DNA of 64,000 nucleotides from Nocardia amikacinitolerans NBRC 108937 (GCF_001612615.1 NZ_BDAU01000032.1:62001-126000); one strand, 5' to 3'. Numbered from the stretch's first letter, positions 40,555 to 50,229 are shown. Notes: generated from the sequence alone by a model not told the origin. A program made the numbers and translations.

Positions 40555-41088
40555 TCAGGACGGCGGCAGCAGGGGCGAGCTGACCTTGTCGACGAGCCAG
40601 TCGTCGCCGACCTTCCGCAGCGACAGGGTGATCGCGAGCTGGCCGGGCCTCGGCTGGTTGCCGGTGCCCGCGCTGGTGATGGTCTGGCCGATCACGAGCA
40701 CGGCCTCGGCGGTGTCCTCGTCGGACTTCTCGATGGCGCACTGCACGCTGTCGGCTTTGGAGACGACCCGGCCTTGCACCAGTACCTCGCGCAAATCCTT
40801 GCTGGTGGAGTCGAACTCCCGCTTCCAGTCGCCGGTCGCGCCGTCGAGCACCGCCGCGAAGTAGGTGTCGAGATGCTCGGCGTCGTAGGTGGCCATCGTC
40901 GGGCCGTAGGCGCATGCGGCGCGCTGCGCGGCGGTCCTCGCTTCCTCGCTGTTCTCCGCGCGTTCGTGCTGTACGGCGAAATAGACGGCGGCGAGGGTGG
41001 CGGGTACGGCGCCGATCGCCGCCGCTATCGCGTAGCGGCGCCGAACGGGACGCGACGGGTCGGTCGGGACGGGTTCTTCGTCGTGCAT
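40555..41088 (-). CDS. Mce-associated membrane protein
   Basis: A 177-residue protein with a short cytoplasmic N-terminus, one transmembrane helix (YAIAAAIGAVPATLAAVYFAV) and an extracytoplasmic domain of the Mas type (AACAYGPTMATYDAEHLDTYFAAVLDGATGDWKREF ... GDDWLVDKVSS). Mas proteins are encoded at the end of most actinobacterial mce operons and stabilise the lipid-import complex. It starts at ATG 41088, 26 bp after mceF. Confidence 0.88.
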   Translation of the reverse strand: MHDEEPVPTDPSRPVRRRYAIAAAIGAVPATLAAVYFAVQHERAENSEEARTAAQRAACAYGPTMATYDAEHLDTYFAAVLDGATGDWKREFDSTSKDLREVLVQGRVVSKADSVQCAIEKSDEDTAEAVLVIGQTITSAGTGNQPRPGQLAITLSLRKVGDDWLVDKVSSPLLPPS

Positions 41089-41114
41089 GGGCGATACCTT
41101 TCGTTTCGGCGAGC

Positions 41115-42365
41115 TCATTTGGCGGGCAACGGAACCGACAGTTCGTCCCCGGTTGCTCCCGGCGGCGGACCAGACCCGTTGTCGGCAAGATCCGGCCGCG
41201 GCGCGTTCGCCGACCCGCGAACCTGGAGCGCGGGATTGCCGGTGACGCAGTAGTTGTAGAGCCGCACCCTTCCGTCGCCGACCTGCGCCGGTGAGACCGG
41301 GATGGTTTCGTACTCGCAGGTCGGCCGCGGCCAGATGTCCATCAGCGTATGAAAAGCGTTGTCGTGCGCGGGAACACCCATGGCCGCCGAACCGGCTCGC
41401 AGCGCGGGGAACAGCGCGGTCATGGCAGGCGTGCGCAGCCGCGCGGCCCTGGTGATGGCGACGAAATTGGTGACCAGGTCGGTGATCGGGTCGCCGGTCT
41501 CGGCGATGACGCCGCCGAGGGTGGCCAGCTGGCCCGGACCGAGCTCGAGCAGCCGTCGCACCTCCTGATCGGCGGCGCTGAGCTGCCCGAACAGCACGCC
41601 GGAGCCGCGGACCAGCGTGGTCAGATCCGGCTGCGCGTGCGAGGTGGTCTCGGCGATGACGGAGAGGTTCGCGATGAGCCGCTCGGTCTGCGGCAGCTGT
41701 GCGGTCAGGCCCGCCATGGCCTGGCTGATCCCGCTGATCACCGTGCGCAGCCGATCCGGTCCGTCGGCGAGCGCCCTGTCCAGCTCGTCGATGATCACGT
41801 TGAGGCGCTGCGGATTGAGTCCCGCGATCAGCGCGCTGGTGTTGGTCAGGAAGGAATTGATGGTGACCGGCGTGCTGACCCGGTCCGCCCCGATCAGCGC
41901 ACCGTCCTCGAGGTAGGGCTCGCCGTTGCTGTCGGGACGGAAATCGAGGTACTGCTCCCCCGCCGCGGACAGCCGCTGCACGGCCACCTCGCCACCGGCG
42001 GGCACCCGGACGCCCGCGTCGATCTCGGCGATCGCCTCGACGCCGTGCGGTGACAGCTCGACCGCGCGGACCGTACCGACCCGCACGCCGCGGAAGGTGA
42101 CGTCGCTGTTCGGCAGAAGTCCGCCGGTCTCCGCCAATTGGACTCGCACGCGATAGGTTTCGCGCAACGGGTGGTAGCGGACCACGTCGAGCGCGAGGTA
42201 GCCGCCGCCCACCAGCAGCAGTCCGATCATCCCGAGTGTGGCGAGCGCCTGCGCTCGGCGGCGCGCCCATTCCGCGACGCCGACGAGGATCGATGCGCCG
42301 AGGTCGAGTCCGAGACCGGCCAGATCGAGCAGTGTTTCGGAACGCGGCGGTCGCGGGGCGCTCAT
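41115..42365 (-). CDS. mceF: Mce-family protein MceF
   Basis: A 416-residue MlaD/Mce protein. After a 46-residue cytoplasmic segment there is one transmembrane helix (ALATLGMIGLLLVGGGYLAL), the MCE domain (YRVRVQLAETGGLLPNSDVTFRGVRVGTV), then a long helical region that pairs with the other Mce subunits to form the hydrophobic tunnel. The C-terminus has the usual Cys pair region (CEYETIPVSP and NYCVTGNP). ATG overlaps the mceE stop as ATGA. Sixth of the six Mce subunits. Confidence 0.93.
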   Translation of the reverse strand: MSAPRPPRSETLLDLAGLGLDLGASILVGVAEWARRRAQALATLGMIGLLLVGGGYLALDVVRYHPLRETYRVRVQLAETGGLLPNSDVTFRGVRVGTVRAVELSPHGVEAIAEIDAGVRVPAGGEVAVQRLSAAGEQYLDFRPDSNGEPYLEDGALIGADRVSTPVTINSFLTNTSALIAGLNPQRLNVIIDELDRALADGPDRLRTVISGISQAMAGLTAQLPQTERLIANLSVIAETTSHAQPDLTTLVRGSGVLFGQLSAADQEVRRLLELGPGQLATLGGVIAETGDPITDLVTNFVAITRAARLRTPAMTALFPALRAGSAAMGVPAHDNAFHTLMDIWPRPTCEYETIPVSPAQVGDGRVRLYNYCVTGNPALQVRGSANAPRPDLADNGSGPPPGATGDELSVPLPAK

Positions 42366-43444
42366 CGGTGACCTCCTTGCAGCCGTCCGATGACGCGCGC
42401 GATCACCTCGGCCAGGCTGCCGACGAACGCGGTCAGGTCGCTGCCGTCCGGCAGCTTGCTGCCCCGCGGATCGGTGAGCGCGCCGACGCTGAGATAGGAG
42501 ATCGTCGCCGCGACGGCCAGTGTGCTTCCCTCGGTGGTGGCCATCAGCGCGGGATACAGCGTGTGCAGCCCGTCGAGCGTGCCCGCGAGATGGTCGCCCA
42601 TTCTGGTGAATCCGTCCATCAGGCGCTGCACGCTGTCGAACAGCGAAACGAACTGCGGGCCGGTGGTGGCGGTGAAGTCGCCGAGGGCGGCCATGGTCAC
42701 CGACACCTTGGTGGCGAGTTCGGTGATGCCGCGGTTGTTTTCGGCCAGCACGCCGATGAGATCCGGGAAAGTCTCTGCCGCCGCGCCGAGTTCGGCCTTG
42801 CGCTGTTCGAGCGTGGCGCTCAGCGCGGCCAAACCACCGAGCAGGCTGTCGATCTGATCGGTGCGGGCGTTCAGCGCGGAGAGGGCCGAGGTCAATTCGG
42901 TCAGCAAGTGCGCGAGCTGCGGACCTCGGCCCTCGACCATCGAGTTCATCTCGCTGGTGATGCGGGCGGCTTGGTTCAGGCCGCCGCCGTTGAGCAGCAT
43001 CGACATCGAGGTCATCAGTTCTTCCACCGACGCGCCCGCGGAGGTGTGCTCCCGGTCGATGCGGTCGCCGTCGCCGAGCATCCTGGCCTCCGACCGGGCC
43101 TGCGGGAGCGTGACAGCGACGAAGATGTCGCCGAGCGGCGTGGATTGCCGCAGTTCGGCGCGGCTGCCTTCGGGCAGGGCGATATCAGCGCGGATCTCCA
43201 GCTCGACGTCGGCGCGCCACCCGACGGTGTCGATCCCGCTGACCACGCCGATGTCGGTGCCGCCGATCTTGACCCTGGCCCGCTCGGGGAGGTTGAGCGC
43301 GTTGTCGAAGACCGCGTGCAGCCGGTAGCTCGGTCCCGCGACGCCCGGCTTGGGCAGGGGAACGTTGTCCACGGTCACCGCGCAGCCCGAGATCGACAGT
43401 GCCGCAACGGCTCCCGCGATTGCCGGGGTGAACTTGTTCGTCAT
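42362..43444 (-). CDS. mceE: Mce-family lipoprotein MceE
   Basis: A 360-residue Mce protein with a lipoprotein signal peptide ending LSISGC (Cys21), so it should be lipid-anchored in the outer face of the plasma membrane. The MCE domain follows (YRLHAVFDNALNLPERARVKIGGTDIGVV) and then the helical tail. MceE is the lipoprotein subunit (LprK type) of these hexamers. Start overlaps mceD stop as ATGA. Confidence 0.93.
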   Translation of the reverse strand: MTNKFTPAIAGAVAALSISGCAVTVDNVPLPKPGVAGPSYRLHAVFDNALNLPERARVKIGGTDIGVVSGIDTVGWRADVELEIRADIALPEGSRAELRQSTPLGDIFVAVTLPQARSEARMLGDGDRIDREHTSAGASVEELMTSMSMLLNGGGLNQAARITSEMNSMVEGRGPQLAHLLTELTSALSALNARTDQIDSLLGGLAALSATLEQRKAELGAAAETFPDLIGVLAENNRGITELATKVSVTMAALGDFTATTGPQFVSLFDSVQRLMDGFTRMGDHLAGTLDGLHTLYPALMATTEGSTLAVAATISYLSVGALTDPRGSKLPDGSDLTAFVGSLAEVIARVIGRLQGGHR

Positions 43445-44538
43445 CGCGTCAACCCCAGCAGCGCGAGTGTGAGTCCGAGATCGGGTCCGAAGTCGGCGAG
43501 CTTGCCGGTGCGGCAGCCGTCGGAGCGCAGCTGGACGCGTTCGCAGAACAGCGACAGCGTCTCGTTGTCCAGCAACGATTTGTCCGTCAGCAGGTGCAGT
43601 CGCATGGCTCGGTTCTCGTGGCTCATCGTGTTGGCGAAGTTCTCGAACAGCAGCGGCGCGATGTCGACCACCTCGGTGAGCCCGCGTGCGTTGTCGCGCA
43701 TCTGCGCGGTGATGGCGGTCAGCCGCTGGAGGGCCGAGGTCAGCGGCAGCCGGTTCTCCGCGACGACCGCGCTCGTATTGGCCACGAAGTCGTTGACCTG
43801 GGTGAGCACCGCGTGCAAACCGGGCGCCTGGTCGCCGAGCAGCGCGATCAGCTCCGTCAGCCGGGCGCTGAAATCACGGACGGTCTGGTCGTTCTCGGCG
43901 ATCACCGTGGTGAGCTCGGTCAGCTCGGTGATCGTGCTGGAGATCTGGTCCTTGGTGGCCAGGGTGACCTCGAAGGCCGTCGAGAGCGCGTCGAGGGTTT
44001 CCCTGATCCTGTCGCCGTTGCCGTCGAGCAGCGGGAACAGCACCCGGCTTGCCATCGGCCCTTCGGTGTCGCTGCCTTTCAGCGCCTCGCCGAGTTGTTC
44101 GAAGTTCTTCAGTATCCGATCGAGCTCGACGGGAGTTCTGGTGCGCGCCAGCGGAATATGCGCGCCGTCGGCGAGTCTGGGGCCTTCACCTCGGTAGGCG
44201 GGGGTCAGCTCGACATGGCGGTTGGTGATCAACTGCGGCGAGACGAGGGCGGCCATGGCGTCGGCGGGCACCGGGACGTCGCCGTCGATGGTCATGGCGA
44301 CCTGGACGTATTCGCCCTTGGGGTCGATGGCGTCCACCGTGCCGACCGGGAGCCCGAGCACCGAGACCTCGTTGCCGACATAGAGTCCCGCGACGTTCTC
44401 GAAATCGGCGGTGATGCGCAACTCACGCCCGAACAGGCGGTCGGGCAGGGCGGTGAGATCCCCTGGCAGCGTGGCGCATCCGGTCAGCGCGAGAGTCGAC
44501 AGCAGGATCGCGAATCGCAGGATTCCGCGCGACATCAT
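43441..44538 (-). CDS. mceD: Mce-family protein MceD, with its own lipobox
   Basis: A 365-residue Mce protein. The signal region ends LALTGC (Cys21), a good lipobox, so this fourth subunit also looks like a lipoprotein; MceD is usually anchored by an uncleaved transmembrane helix. The MCE domain is LRITADFENVAGLYVGNEVSVLGLPVGTV, followed by the helical region. ATG 44538 shares one base with the mceC stop (TGATG). Confidence 0.9.
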   Translation of the reverse strand: MMSRGILRFAILLSTLALTGCATLPGDLTALPDRLFGRELRITADFENVAGLYVGNEVSVLGLPVGTVDAIDPKGEYVQVAMTIDGDVPVPADAMAALVSPQLITNRHVELTPAYRGEGPRLADGAHIPLARTRTPVELDRILKNFEQLGEALKGSDTEGPMASRVLFPLLDGNGDRIRETLDALSTAFEVTLATKDQISSTITELTELTTVIAENDQTVRDFSARLTELIALLGDQAPGLHAVLTQVNDFVANTSAVVAENRLPLTSALQRLTAITAQMRDNARGLTEVVDIAPLLFENFANTMSHENRAMRLHLLTDKSLLDNETLSLFCERVQLRSDGCRTGKLADFGPDLGLTLALLGLTR

Positions 44539-45623
44539 CACCGACACCCCTCGACGACGTGCACCAGACACAGCCAGTTGTCGGGAAAGACCCACGGCAT
44601 GTACACCTCCCCGTACGGGCCGTTGCCGAAGGAGTTGTTGAACTGGCGAAGTGCGACCGGCATCACCTGGTAGAGGCGATCGAGGTTCTCCCGGTTCTTC
44701 TCCAATCCCTCCGACATCGTGTTCAAGCTCTGAATCAGCGGTCCGAGCCGACCGCCATTCTCGATTCCCATGTCCTGCAATGCCTTCGACGCGGCGGCGA
44801 TATCGTCCAGCAGTTGCCGCACGAGCTGCTGCCTGCGGGCGACGGCGTCACCGATGGCCTGCCCGCGGGTGAGCAGCAGCAGGACACTGTTCTGGTTGTC
44901 CGCCACCAGCCGGGAGACGCCGTCGATGTTCTTCAGCAGCGAATCCACCTCCGCGCGGCGGTCGCTGACCACCTTGGCCAGCACGCCCACCGCGTCCAGT
45001 GCCTGCGCGGTGAGCTGCGGCGAGTCGCCCATCTGCCGGTTCACCGCCTCCAACGATTCGCGCAGGTTCGCTGGGTCGAGGCGTTCGATGTGCTCGAAAG
45101 AGTGCTTGTACTTCGGATCGTCGACAACCTTCGCCAGGTTGTACGGAACCGACGTGCGCGCCAGCGGAATTCGATTGCCGGGCAGTCCGGAACCGGTGCC
45201 GGGATTCAGCTCGACGTGCATCTTGCCGAGGATCGTGGACATCTCGATGGCCGCGCTCGCGTCCGGGCCGAGCTCGATGTCGTCATCGATCGAGAGAGAC
45301 ACCAGAATTCGATCGCCGGCGAGCCGCGCCGACCGCACGGTACCGACCGCGACACCCGAGACGTCGACGCTGTTGCCTGTCCGCAGACCGGCCGCCTGCG
45401 CGAACTCCGCGTGTACGGTCTTCTCTCCGATCCCGACCCTGGTCAGCAGGCCGGAGCAGACGAGCAATGCGACCACCGCCACCCCGGCGGCGACGCCGAG
45501 CCACCACTGCCGGTTCTGCCGATAGCTCGGCACCGCCGACCACATCTCCGGCAGCGTCGGTAGACCGAATCGGACGAGCAGCCGGTCGACCGGCCCGAAC
45601 AGTCGCGGAAATCTCTTGCTCAT
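44538..45623 (-). CDS. mceC: Mce-family protein MceC
   Basis: A 361-residue Mce protein with a 48-residue cytoplasmic N-terminus, one transmembrane helix (WWLGVAAGVAVVALLVCSGLL), the MCE domain (VHAEFAQAAGLRTGNSVDVSGVAVGTV) and the helical barrel region, ending in the conserved short tail GEVYMPWVFPDNWLCLVHV. ATG 45623 overlaps the mceB stop as ATGA; the frame is open further upstream but only inside mceB. Confidence 0.93.
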   Translation of the reverse strand: MSKRFPRLFGPVDRLLVRFGLPTLPEMWSAVPSYRQNRQWWLGVAAGVAVVALLVCSGLLTRVGIGEKTVHAEFAQAAGLRTGNSVDVSGVAVGTVRSARLAGDRILVSLSIDDDIELGPDASAAIEMSTILGKMHVELNPGTGSGLPGNRIPLARTSVPYNLAKVVDDPKYKHSFEHIERLDPANLRESLEAVNRQMGDSPQLTAQALDAVGVLAKVVSDRRAEVDSLLKNIDGVSRLVADNQNSVLLLLTRGQAIGDAVARRQQLVRQLLDDIAAASKALQDMGIENGGRLGPLIQSLNTMSEGLEKNRENLDRLYQVMPVALRQFNNSFGNGPYGEVYMPWVFPDNWLCLVHVVEGCR

Positions 45624-46645
45624 CGGCACACCTCCGAGTGCGCGTTGCCGCCGACCTGGGTGAGCACGCCGCGGGGAAAGAGCACACCCCACAGCGACAC
45701 GTCCAGGCCGCACAGGTAGGAACTGATGTAGGCGCCGTTGCCGCTGATGCGTGCCAATCCGGCCAGCACATAGGGCAATTCGACGGCGGCTTGGTCGAGC
45801 CGGGCGCCGTTGGACAGCAGCAGCGACACACCCGTTGTGGCGTACTGCTGGGCCCGCGCCATGCCCGGTTGGATCTCCGCGACGAGGGCGGCGAGCCGGT
45901 CGGTCGACGCGGCGATCTGGTCGAAGGCGCCCTTCAGCACCTCGCCCTGCTCGTACAGGCCGGCGACCAGCGCCCTGGCCTGGGTGATGAGGGTCTCCAG
46001 CTCCCCGCTGCGGTTGGCGAGTCCGGCGACCACGCCGCTGAGGTTCGTGATCACCGCCCCGAGGATCTCGTCGCGCTGCTGGAACGAATTCGCCAGACCG
46101 GCGGCCTGGGTGATCAGCGCGCTGAGCGAGACGCCGTCGCCCTGCAGCGCCTGCACCAGCGTCTCCGACAGCGAGTTGATCTCCTCCGGTTGCAGCACGC
46201 TGAACAACGGCTCGAACCCCGCCAGCAAGGTGGAGACGTCGAAGGACGACTCGGTGCGCTCCAACGGAATCGCACCGCCCGGTGCGAGCGGAACTCCATC
46301 GCCGTCGCCGGGCGCCAGCGCGACATAGCGCTGCCCGATCAGGTTCTGATAGCGGATCAGCGCCTCGGTGGTGGTGGTCAGCCGCTGGCGCGAACGGACC
46401 CGGATGGTCACGCGCGCTTCGTGATTCGCGTCCAGCTCGATCTCGTCGACGCGGCCGACGCGGACGCCAGCGACCCGGACGTCGTCGCCGACGCGCAGTC
46501 CGAGGACGTCGCCGAAGGTCGCGGTGTAGCGGTGCGTGTCGCCGGGCACCGACCGTTGCAGCGTCGACCAGATCGTGTAACTGGCCACCACGGCCAGTGC
46601 GACGAACAGGGCGAGGCTGATGACCGCGTTTCGGGTGCTGAGCAT
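45620..46645 (-). CDS. mceB: Mce-family protein MceB
   Basis: A 341-residue Mce protein: short N-terminus, transmembrane helix (AVISLALFVALAVVASYTIW), MCE domain (YTATFGDVLGLRVGDDVRVAGVRVGRV), helical region, and the tail GNGAYISSYLCGLDVSLWG typical of MceB. Starts one base after the mceA stop. Part of the heterohexameric periplasmic lipid tunnel. Confidence 0.93.
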   Translation of the reverse strand: MLSTRNAVISLALFVALAVVASYTIWSTLQRSVPGDTHRYTATFGDVLGLRVGDDVRVAGVRVGRVDEIELDANHEARVTIRVRSRQRLTTTTEALIRYQNLIGQRYVALAPGDGDGVPLAPGGAIPLERTESSFDVSTLLAGFEPLFSVLQPEEINSLSETLVQALQGDGVSLSALITQAAGLANSFQQRDEILGAVITNLSGVVAGLANRSGELETLITQARALVAGLYEQGEVLKGAFDQIAASTDRLAALVAEIQPGMARAQQYATTGVSLLLSNGARLDQAAVELPYVLAGLARISGNGAYISSYLCGLDVSLWGVLFPRGVLTQVGGNAHSEVCR

Positions 46646-46646
46646 G

Positions 46647-48149
46647 TCACCGTCCCCTTTCGGCTGTCGGGTCGGCGCTGACGGTGATCGCGCCGTCGGC
46701 GAGCACCGGACCGAGCAGCAGCCATTGCGCGGCGCTCGGGGTTCCGCCGGTCAGTGCGGCGATGGCCGCGACACCCCGGAGGGGGCCGACGGAGACCGCG
46801 GGGTGGTTCTCCTGCGAACCGCCGGGCACAATGCGGGACCCGGGAATCGGCGGGACTTGCGGCGCCCCGGGCATCTGCGGCAACCCGGGCATCTGCGGGA
46901 ACCCGGGGATCGACGGCAGCCACGGCATCTGCGGCAGCGCGGGCATCTGGGGCAGCCCGGGCATCGGCGCCTGCGGAATCGCGGGAAGCTCAGGCGGATT
47001 CGGCAGCTCGGGCAGCGCCGGTCCAGCCCCTTCGACGCGTCGCGGCAGCAGATTCGGCGGAAACTCCTGCGGCACCGGTACATCCGGTACGGAGCCGGTG
47101 CCGCAGCGCGGCCCTGGCAGCGTCCCGTAGTGCGGGCAATCCCGCGCGGTGTACTGCTCGAACGGCGTGAAGGACACATCGATGACCCAGGCCATCTGCT
47201 TGCTCGGCCCCCAGTTGAACACCGTGGCCAAACGGCCGAGCGCGTCATCGAGATTCGCCGCGGTGACCGCGATGGCGTCCGGATCGGCAGCCAGTGCGCC
47301 GAACGTCTCGTCCAGGCCGATCACCAATTCCTTTCCGGCGTCCGGGTTCGCGGCGAACAGCCGGTTGGTCGCGTCGACCGCACCGCCCGCGGAGGTCAGC
47401 AGTTCGATGACACCGGCACGGCGTTCGGTGATGGTGCGCGCCGCGGTGATCGACTCCTCGAGCACCTCGACGAGTTCGGGCGCGGACGCGTCGACCGCTG
47501 CGGCGGCCGCGCCGAGATCGCCGAGCAATTCGCCGATTCCGGGAGTCGCGCGAACGCGGGTGGTCCACGCGTCGAGGCGTTCGATGGTCGAGCCGGGCGC
47601 TCGCGCGGCGGGGTCGAGTGCGTCGGCCAGGGTGCCGAGCACGCGCCCGAGCTTCTCCGGTTGGATGCTGTCCAAGACTGTGCGCAGGGTGGTCAGCGTC
47701 GTCTGCAACTGGGTGGTCGCCGCGCTGGTGTCCTGGCGGATCGTGGCGCCCTCCCGCAGGCCGCGCGGGGCGGCGCCGTTGTCGACCAGTTCGATCGCGG
47801 TGACGCCGAAGATGTTGGCGGGTACCACGCGTGCGGTTACCGTCTCCGGAATCGACATGGCCACATCGCTTTTCAGGTCGATGCGGACGTTTTGACGCTC
47901 GCCTTTCGCGGCGATGCCGACGTCGGCGACGCTGCCGACGAGCATGCCGCGGAACTTCACGTCGGCGAGTTCCGGCAGGCCGTCACCCGTGCTGGTCATC
48001 ACGGCGGTGACCGCGACGTCGTCGTCGAACGCGCCCGTGTAGCGCAGGCCGAGCAGATACACCACCGAGCTGATCGCGGCCGCGAAAGCCACGCCGAGCA
48101 CGCCGAGCCAGGCCGGACGCATCCCGCGCCCACTCTGATCGATCATCAT
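46647..48149 (-). CDS. mceA: Mce-family protein MceA with Pro/Met-rich repeat tail
   Basis: A 500-residue Mce protein: transmembrane helix (AWLGVLGVAFAAAISSVVYLLG), MCE domain (VTAVMTSTGDGLPELADVKFRGMLVGSV) and the helical region. Between about residues 385 and 445 it carries LPQMP-type repeats (LPQMPALPQMP, then IPGFPQMPGLPQMPGAPQ), encoded by 18-bp-like DNA repeats at about 46850-46990. Such low-complexity tails occur in actinobacterial MceA proteins and may span the wall. ATG 48149, with another ATG directly after; 10 bp after yrbEB. Confidence 0.92.
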   Translation of the reverse strand: MMIDQSGRGMRPAWLGVLGVAFAAAISSVVYLLGLRYTGAFDDDVAVTAVMTSTGDGLPELADVKFRGMLVGSVADVGIAAKGERQNVRIDLKSDVAMSIPETVTARVVPANIFGVTAIELVDNGAAPRGLREGATIRQDTSAATTQLQTTLTTLRTVLDSIQPEKLGRVLGTLADALDPAARAPGSTIERLDAWTTRVRATPGIGELLGDLGAAAAAVDASAPELVEVLEESITAARTITERRAGVIELLTSAGGAVDATNRLFAANPDAGKELVIGLDETFGALAADPDAIAVTAANLDDALGRLATVFNWGPSKQMAWVIDVSFTPFEQYTARDCPHYGTLPGPRCGTGSVPDVPVPQEFPPNLLPRRVEGAGPALPELPNPPELPAIPQAPMPGLPQMPALPQMPWLPSIPGFPQMPGLPQMPGAPQVPPIPGSRIVPGGSQENHPAVSVGPLRGVAAIAALTGGTPSAAQWLLLGPVLADGAITVSADPTAERGR

Positions 48150-48159
48150 CGCCCCGCCC

Positions 48160-49020
48160 CTATCCGGAGATCCGAATGCCGGGGTCGATGCCCCAGATCG
48201 CCATGGTCAACAGCAGATTCGCGAAGACGACCACGATGATGGACACCTTGATGGCCCGGCCCGCCGCGACGCCGACGCCCTCCGGCCCGCCCGCGGCGAC
48301 GAAGCCGTAGTAGCACTGCACGAACGTCGAAAGCAGCACGAAGACAGCGACTTTCAGCGCCGAGTAGGCGATGTCGACGGGATTCAGGAACTGGTGGAAG
48401 TAGTGGTCGTAGGTGCCGATCGTGGTGCCGCCGAGGAAGAAGACGGCCACCTTGGTCGTGAGGTAGGCGGTGGCGAGCCCGATGCTGTAGAGCGGCAGGA
48501 TGGCCACGATCGCCGCGAGCATCCGGGTGGTGACGAGGTAGGGCAGCGGGCGGATCGCGATCGACTCCAGCGCGTCTATCTCCTCCGATATCCGCATCGA
48601 GCCGAGCTGCGCGGTGAACCGGCAGCCTGCCTGCGCGGCGAAGGCAAGGGTGGCGAGCAGCGGCGCCAGCTCCCTCGTTGTGGCGAATCCGGAGACCGCG
48701 CCGGTCAGCGGGCTCATGGTGAGCAGGTCGAGGGCGGTGTGCGATTCCATGCCGACCGTGATGCCGCCGAATCCGCACAGGATCAGCACAACGCCGACCG
48801 TGCCGCCGCCGACGACCAGCGCGCCGTTGCCCCACGTGACGTCGGTGATCAGTCGCAGCAACTCCTTGCGGTAGTGCCGGAGCACGAACGGGATGGCCGC
48901 CAACGCCTGACCGAACACGAGCCCTTGGTGGCCGAGGCGCACGACGAGCCCGCCAGGGACGCCGAGCGCGCCGCGTATCCGCCACAGCGGCCGGACCAGG
49001 GGCGGTACATAGTTCGCCAT
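48160..49020 (-). CDS. yrbEB: MlaE-family permease YrbEB
   Basis: A 286-residue permease with five to six transmembrane helices. Family landmarks are the glutamate-rich coupling segment SMRISEEIDALESIAIRPLPYLVTTR and the glycine-rich helix AVSGFATTRELAPLLATLAFAAQAGCRFTAQLG. With YrbEA it forms the membrane core of the Mce lipid transporter, energised by MceG ATPase, which is normally encoded elsewhere. ATG 49020 lies one base after the yrbEA stop. Confidence 0.95.
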   Translation of the reverse strand: MANYVPPLVRPLWRIRGALGVPGGLVVRLGHQGLVFGQALAAIPFVLRHYRKELLRLITDVTWGNGALVVGGGTVGVVLILCGFGGITVGMESHTALDLLTMSPLTGAVSGFATTRELAPLLATLAFAAQAGCRFTAQLGSMRISEEIDALESIAIRPLPYLVTTRMLAAIVAILPLYSIGLATAYLTTKVAVFFLGGTTIGTYDHYFHQFLNPVDIAYSALKVAVFVLLSTFVQCYYGFVAAGGPEGVGVAAGRAIKVSIIVVVFANLLLTMAIWGIDPGIRISG

Positions 49021-49021
49021 C

Positions 49022-49903
49022 TCAGATCACCCTCGTGGGGAACAAGGTGTTGTAGATCTGGGTGAGGACGATGTTGGCCGCGAACAGGACGATGGCCGAG
49101 TTCACCACCGCCGAGTTCACCGCGTTGGCCACCCCCGCGGGCCCGCCCTTGGTGTTGAGGCCGGTGTCGCAGGCGATGATCGCCGCGAGCGCGCCGAAGA
49201 TCATCGCCTTCACCATGGCGATCACGAGGTCGGCCGCGACCGCGAAGGACGCGAAGGTGCTGATGTACGAGCCAGGTGTCCCAGACTGTATGTAGACATT
49301 GAACGCGTACCCGGTCGCGAAGCCGACGAACACCACCAATCCGCACAGCAAAGCACTGACGAGGACGGCGGCGAGCAGGCGGGGCGCGACCAGGCGCCGC
49401 ACCGGATCGACGCCCATCACCACCATCGCGTCGATCTCCTCGCGGATCGTGCGCGAGCCGAGATCGGCGCAGATCGAGGAGCCGACCGCGCCCGCGATCA
49501 TCAGGCAAGTCACCAGCGGGGCGCCCTGCCGGATGATGCCGAGCCCGTTCACCGCGCCGATGAACGTCGTCGCGCCGACCTGACTGACGAGGGAACCGAC
49601 CTGGATCGACACGACCACCGCGATCGGAACGGCGACGAGCAGCGTCGGCGTCGCGGCGACATTCGCCATGAACGCGCACTGTTTGACGAACTCTTGCAGC
49701 GGAAACCGGCGACGGGCGATCGACGTGATCAGCTCGCCGGTCGCCCGCCACGTCATGATCAGCTGCCTGCCCGCGGTCTCGACGGATCGTTGCGGATGAT
49801 CGCGCCAGTAGCCGAGCCCGTACTCGAGCACCCGCCTGCGGTCGGTCGTTTCGATCCGCGCCCCGGCGAAATCGCCGTAGTCGATCCTTGTCGGCAAACT
49901 CAT
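49022..49903 (-). CDS. yrbEA: MlaE-family permease YrbEA
   Basis: A 293-residue permease, first gene of the mce operon. It shows SRTIREEIDAMVVMGVDPVRRLVAPR (coupling helix with EEIDAM) and the paired hydrophobic helices of MlaE proteins. ATG 49903 (MSLPTRI) is preceded by AGGGGA; the longer ATG at 49930 is less likely. About 600 bp upstream to the GAF gene hold the operon's control region, including two palindromes. Confidence 0.95.
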   Translation of the reverse strand: MSLPTRIDYGDFAGARIETTDRRRVLEYGLGYWRDHPQRSVETAGRQLIMTWRATGELITSIARRRFPLQEFVKQCAFMANVAATPTLLVAVPIAVVVSIQVGSLVSQVGATTFIGAVNGLGIIRQGAPLVTCLMIAGAVGSSICADLGSRTIREEIDAMVVMGVDPVRRLVAPRLLAAVLVSALLCGLVVFVGFATGYAFNVYIQSGTPGSYISTFASFAVAADLVIAMVKAMIFGALAAIIACDTGLNTKGGPAGVANAVNSAVVNSAIVLFAANIVLTQIYNTLFPTRVI

Positions 49904-49990
49904 GTGACTGCGTCCCCTTCGTTGGAGCACACGGGAAAGCCCAAGGCCTGCGGCGCGACTCCCCGTGACCTACTTGGCGTAGAACTCGTT

Positions 49991-50023
49991 TCCTACACCA
50001 CCGTAGGAGTGTGTCCCAGACAC
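49991..50023 (-). promoter_or_regulatory. Two adjacent palindromes upstream of the mce operon
   Basis: TCCTAC-N6-GTAGGA (49991-50008) and GTGTC-CCA-GACAC (50011-50023) are perfect inverted repeats separated by 2 bp. They lie 88-120 bp upstream of yrbEA. The second has the form of a TetR/GntR-type operator. Candidate control sites for the lipid-import operon; no regulator gene is adjacent. Confidence 0.45.
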
Positions 50024-50229
50024 TAATGGTAGTTCCTCATCGGCGCCACCCAAGTCGGCCAGATCGGCCACATCTAGACGGCATACAAGCCGCTTTGCCG
50101 CCATTCGACTGAGACAGACGCGATTCCCCGGTTGGTCCTCGCCGCACAGTCCGCGCGTGAACCGGCCGTCCAGAATCGAACGTGAAAAATCTGGACCCGA
50201 ACCGACCACCCGGTGTTAATGTGGTGGCC

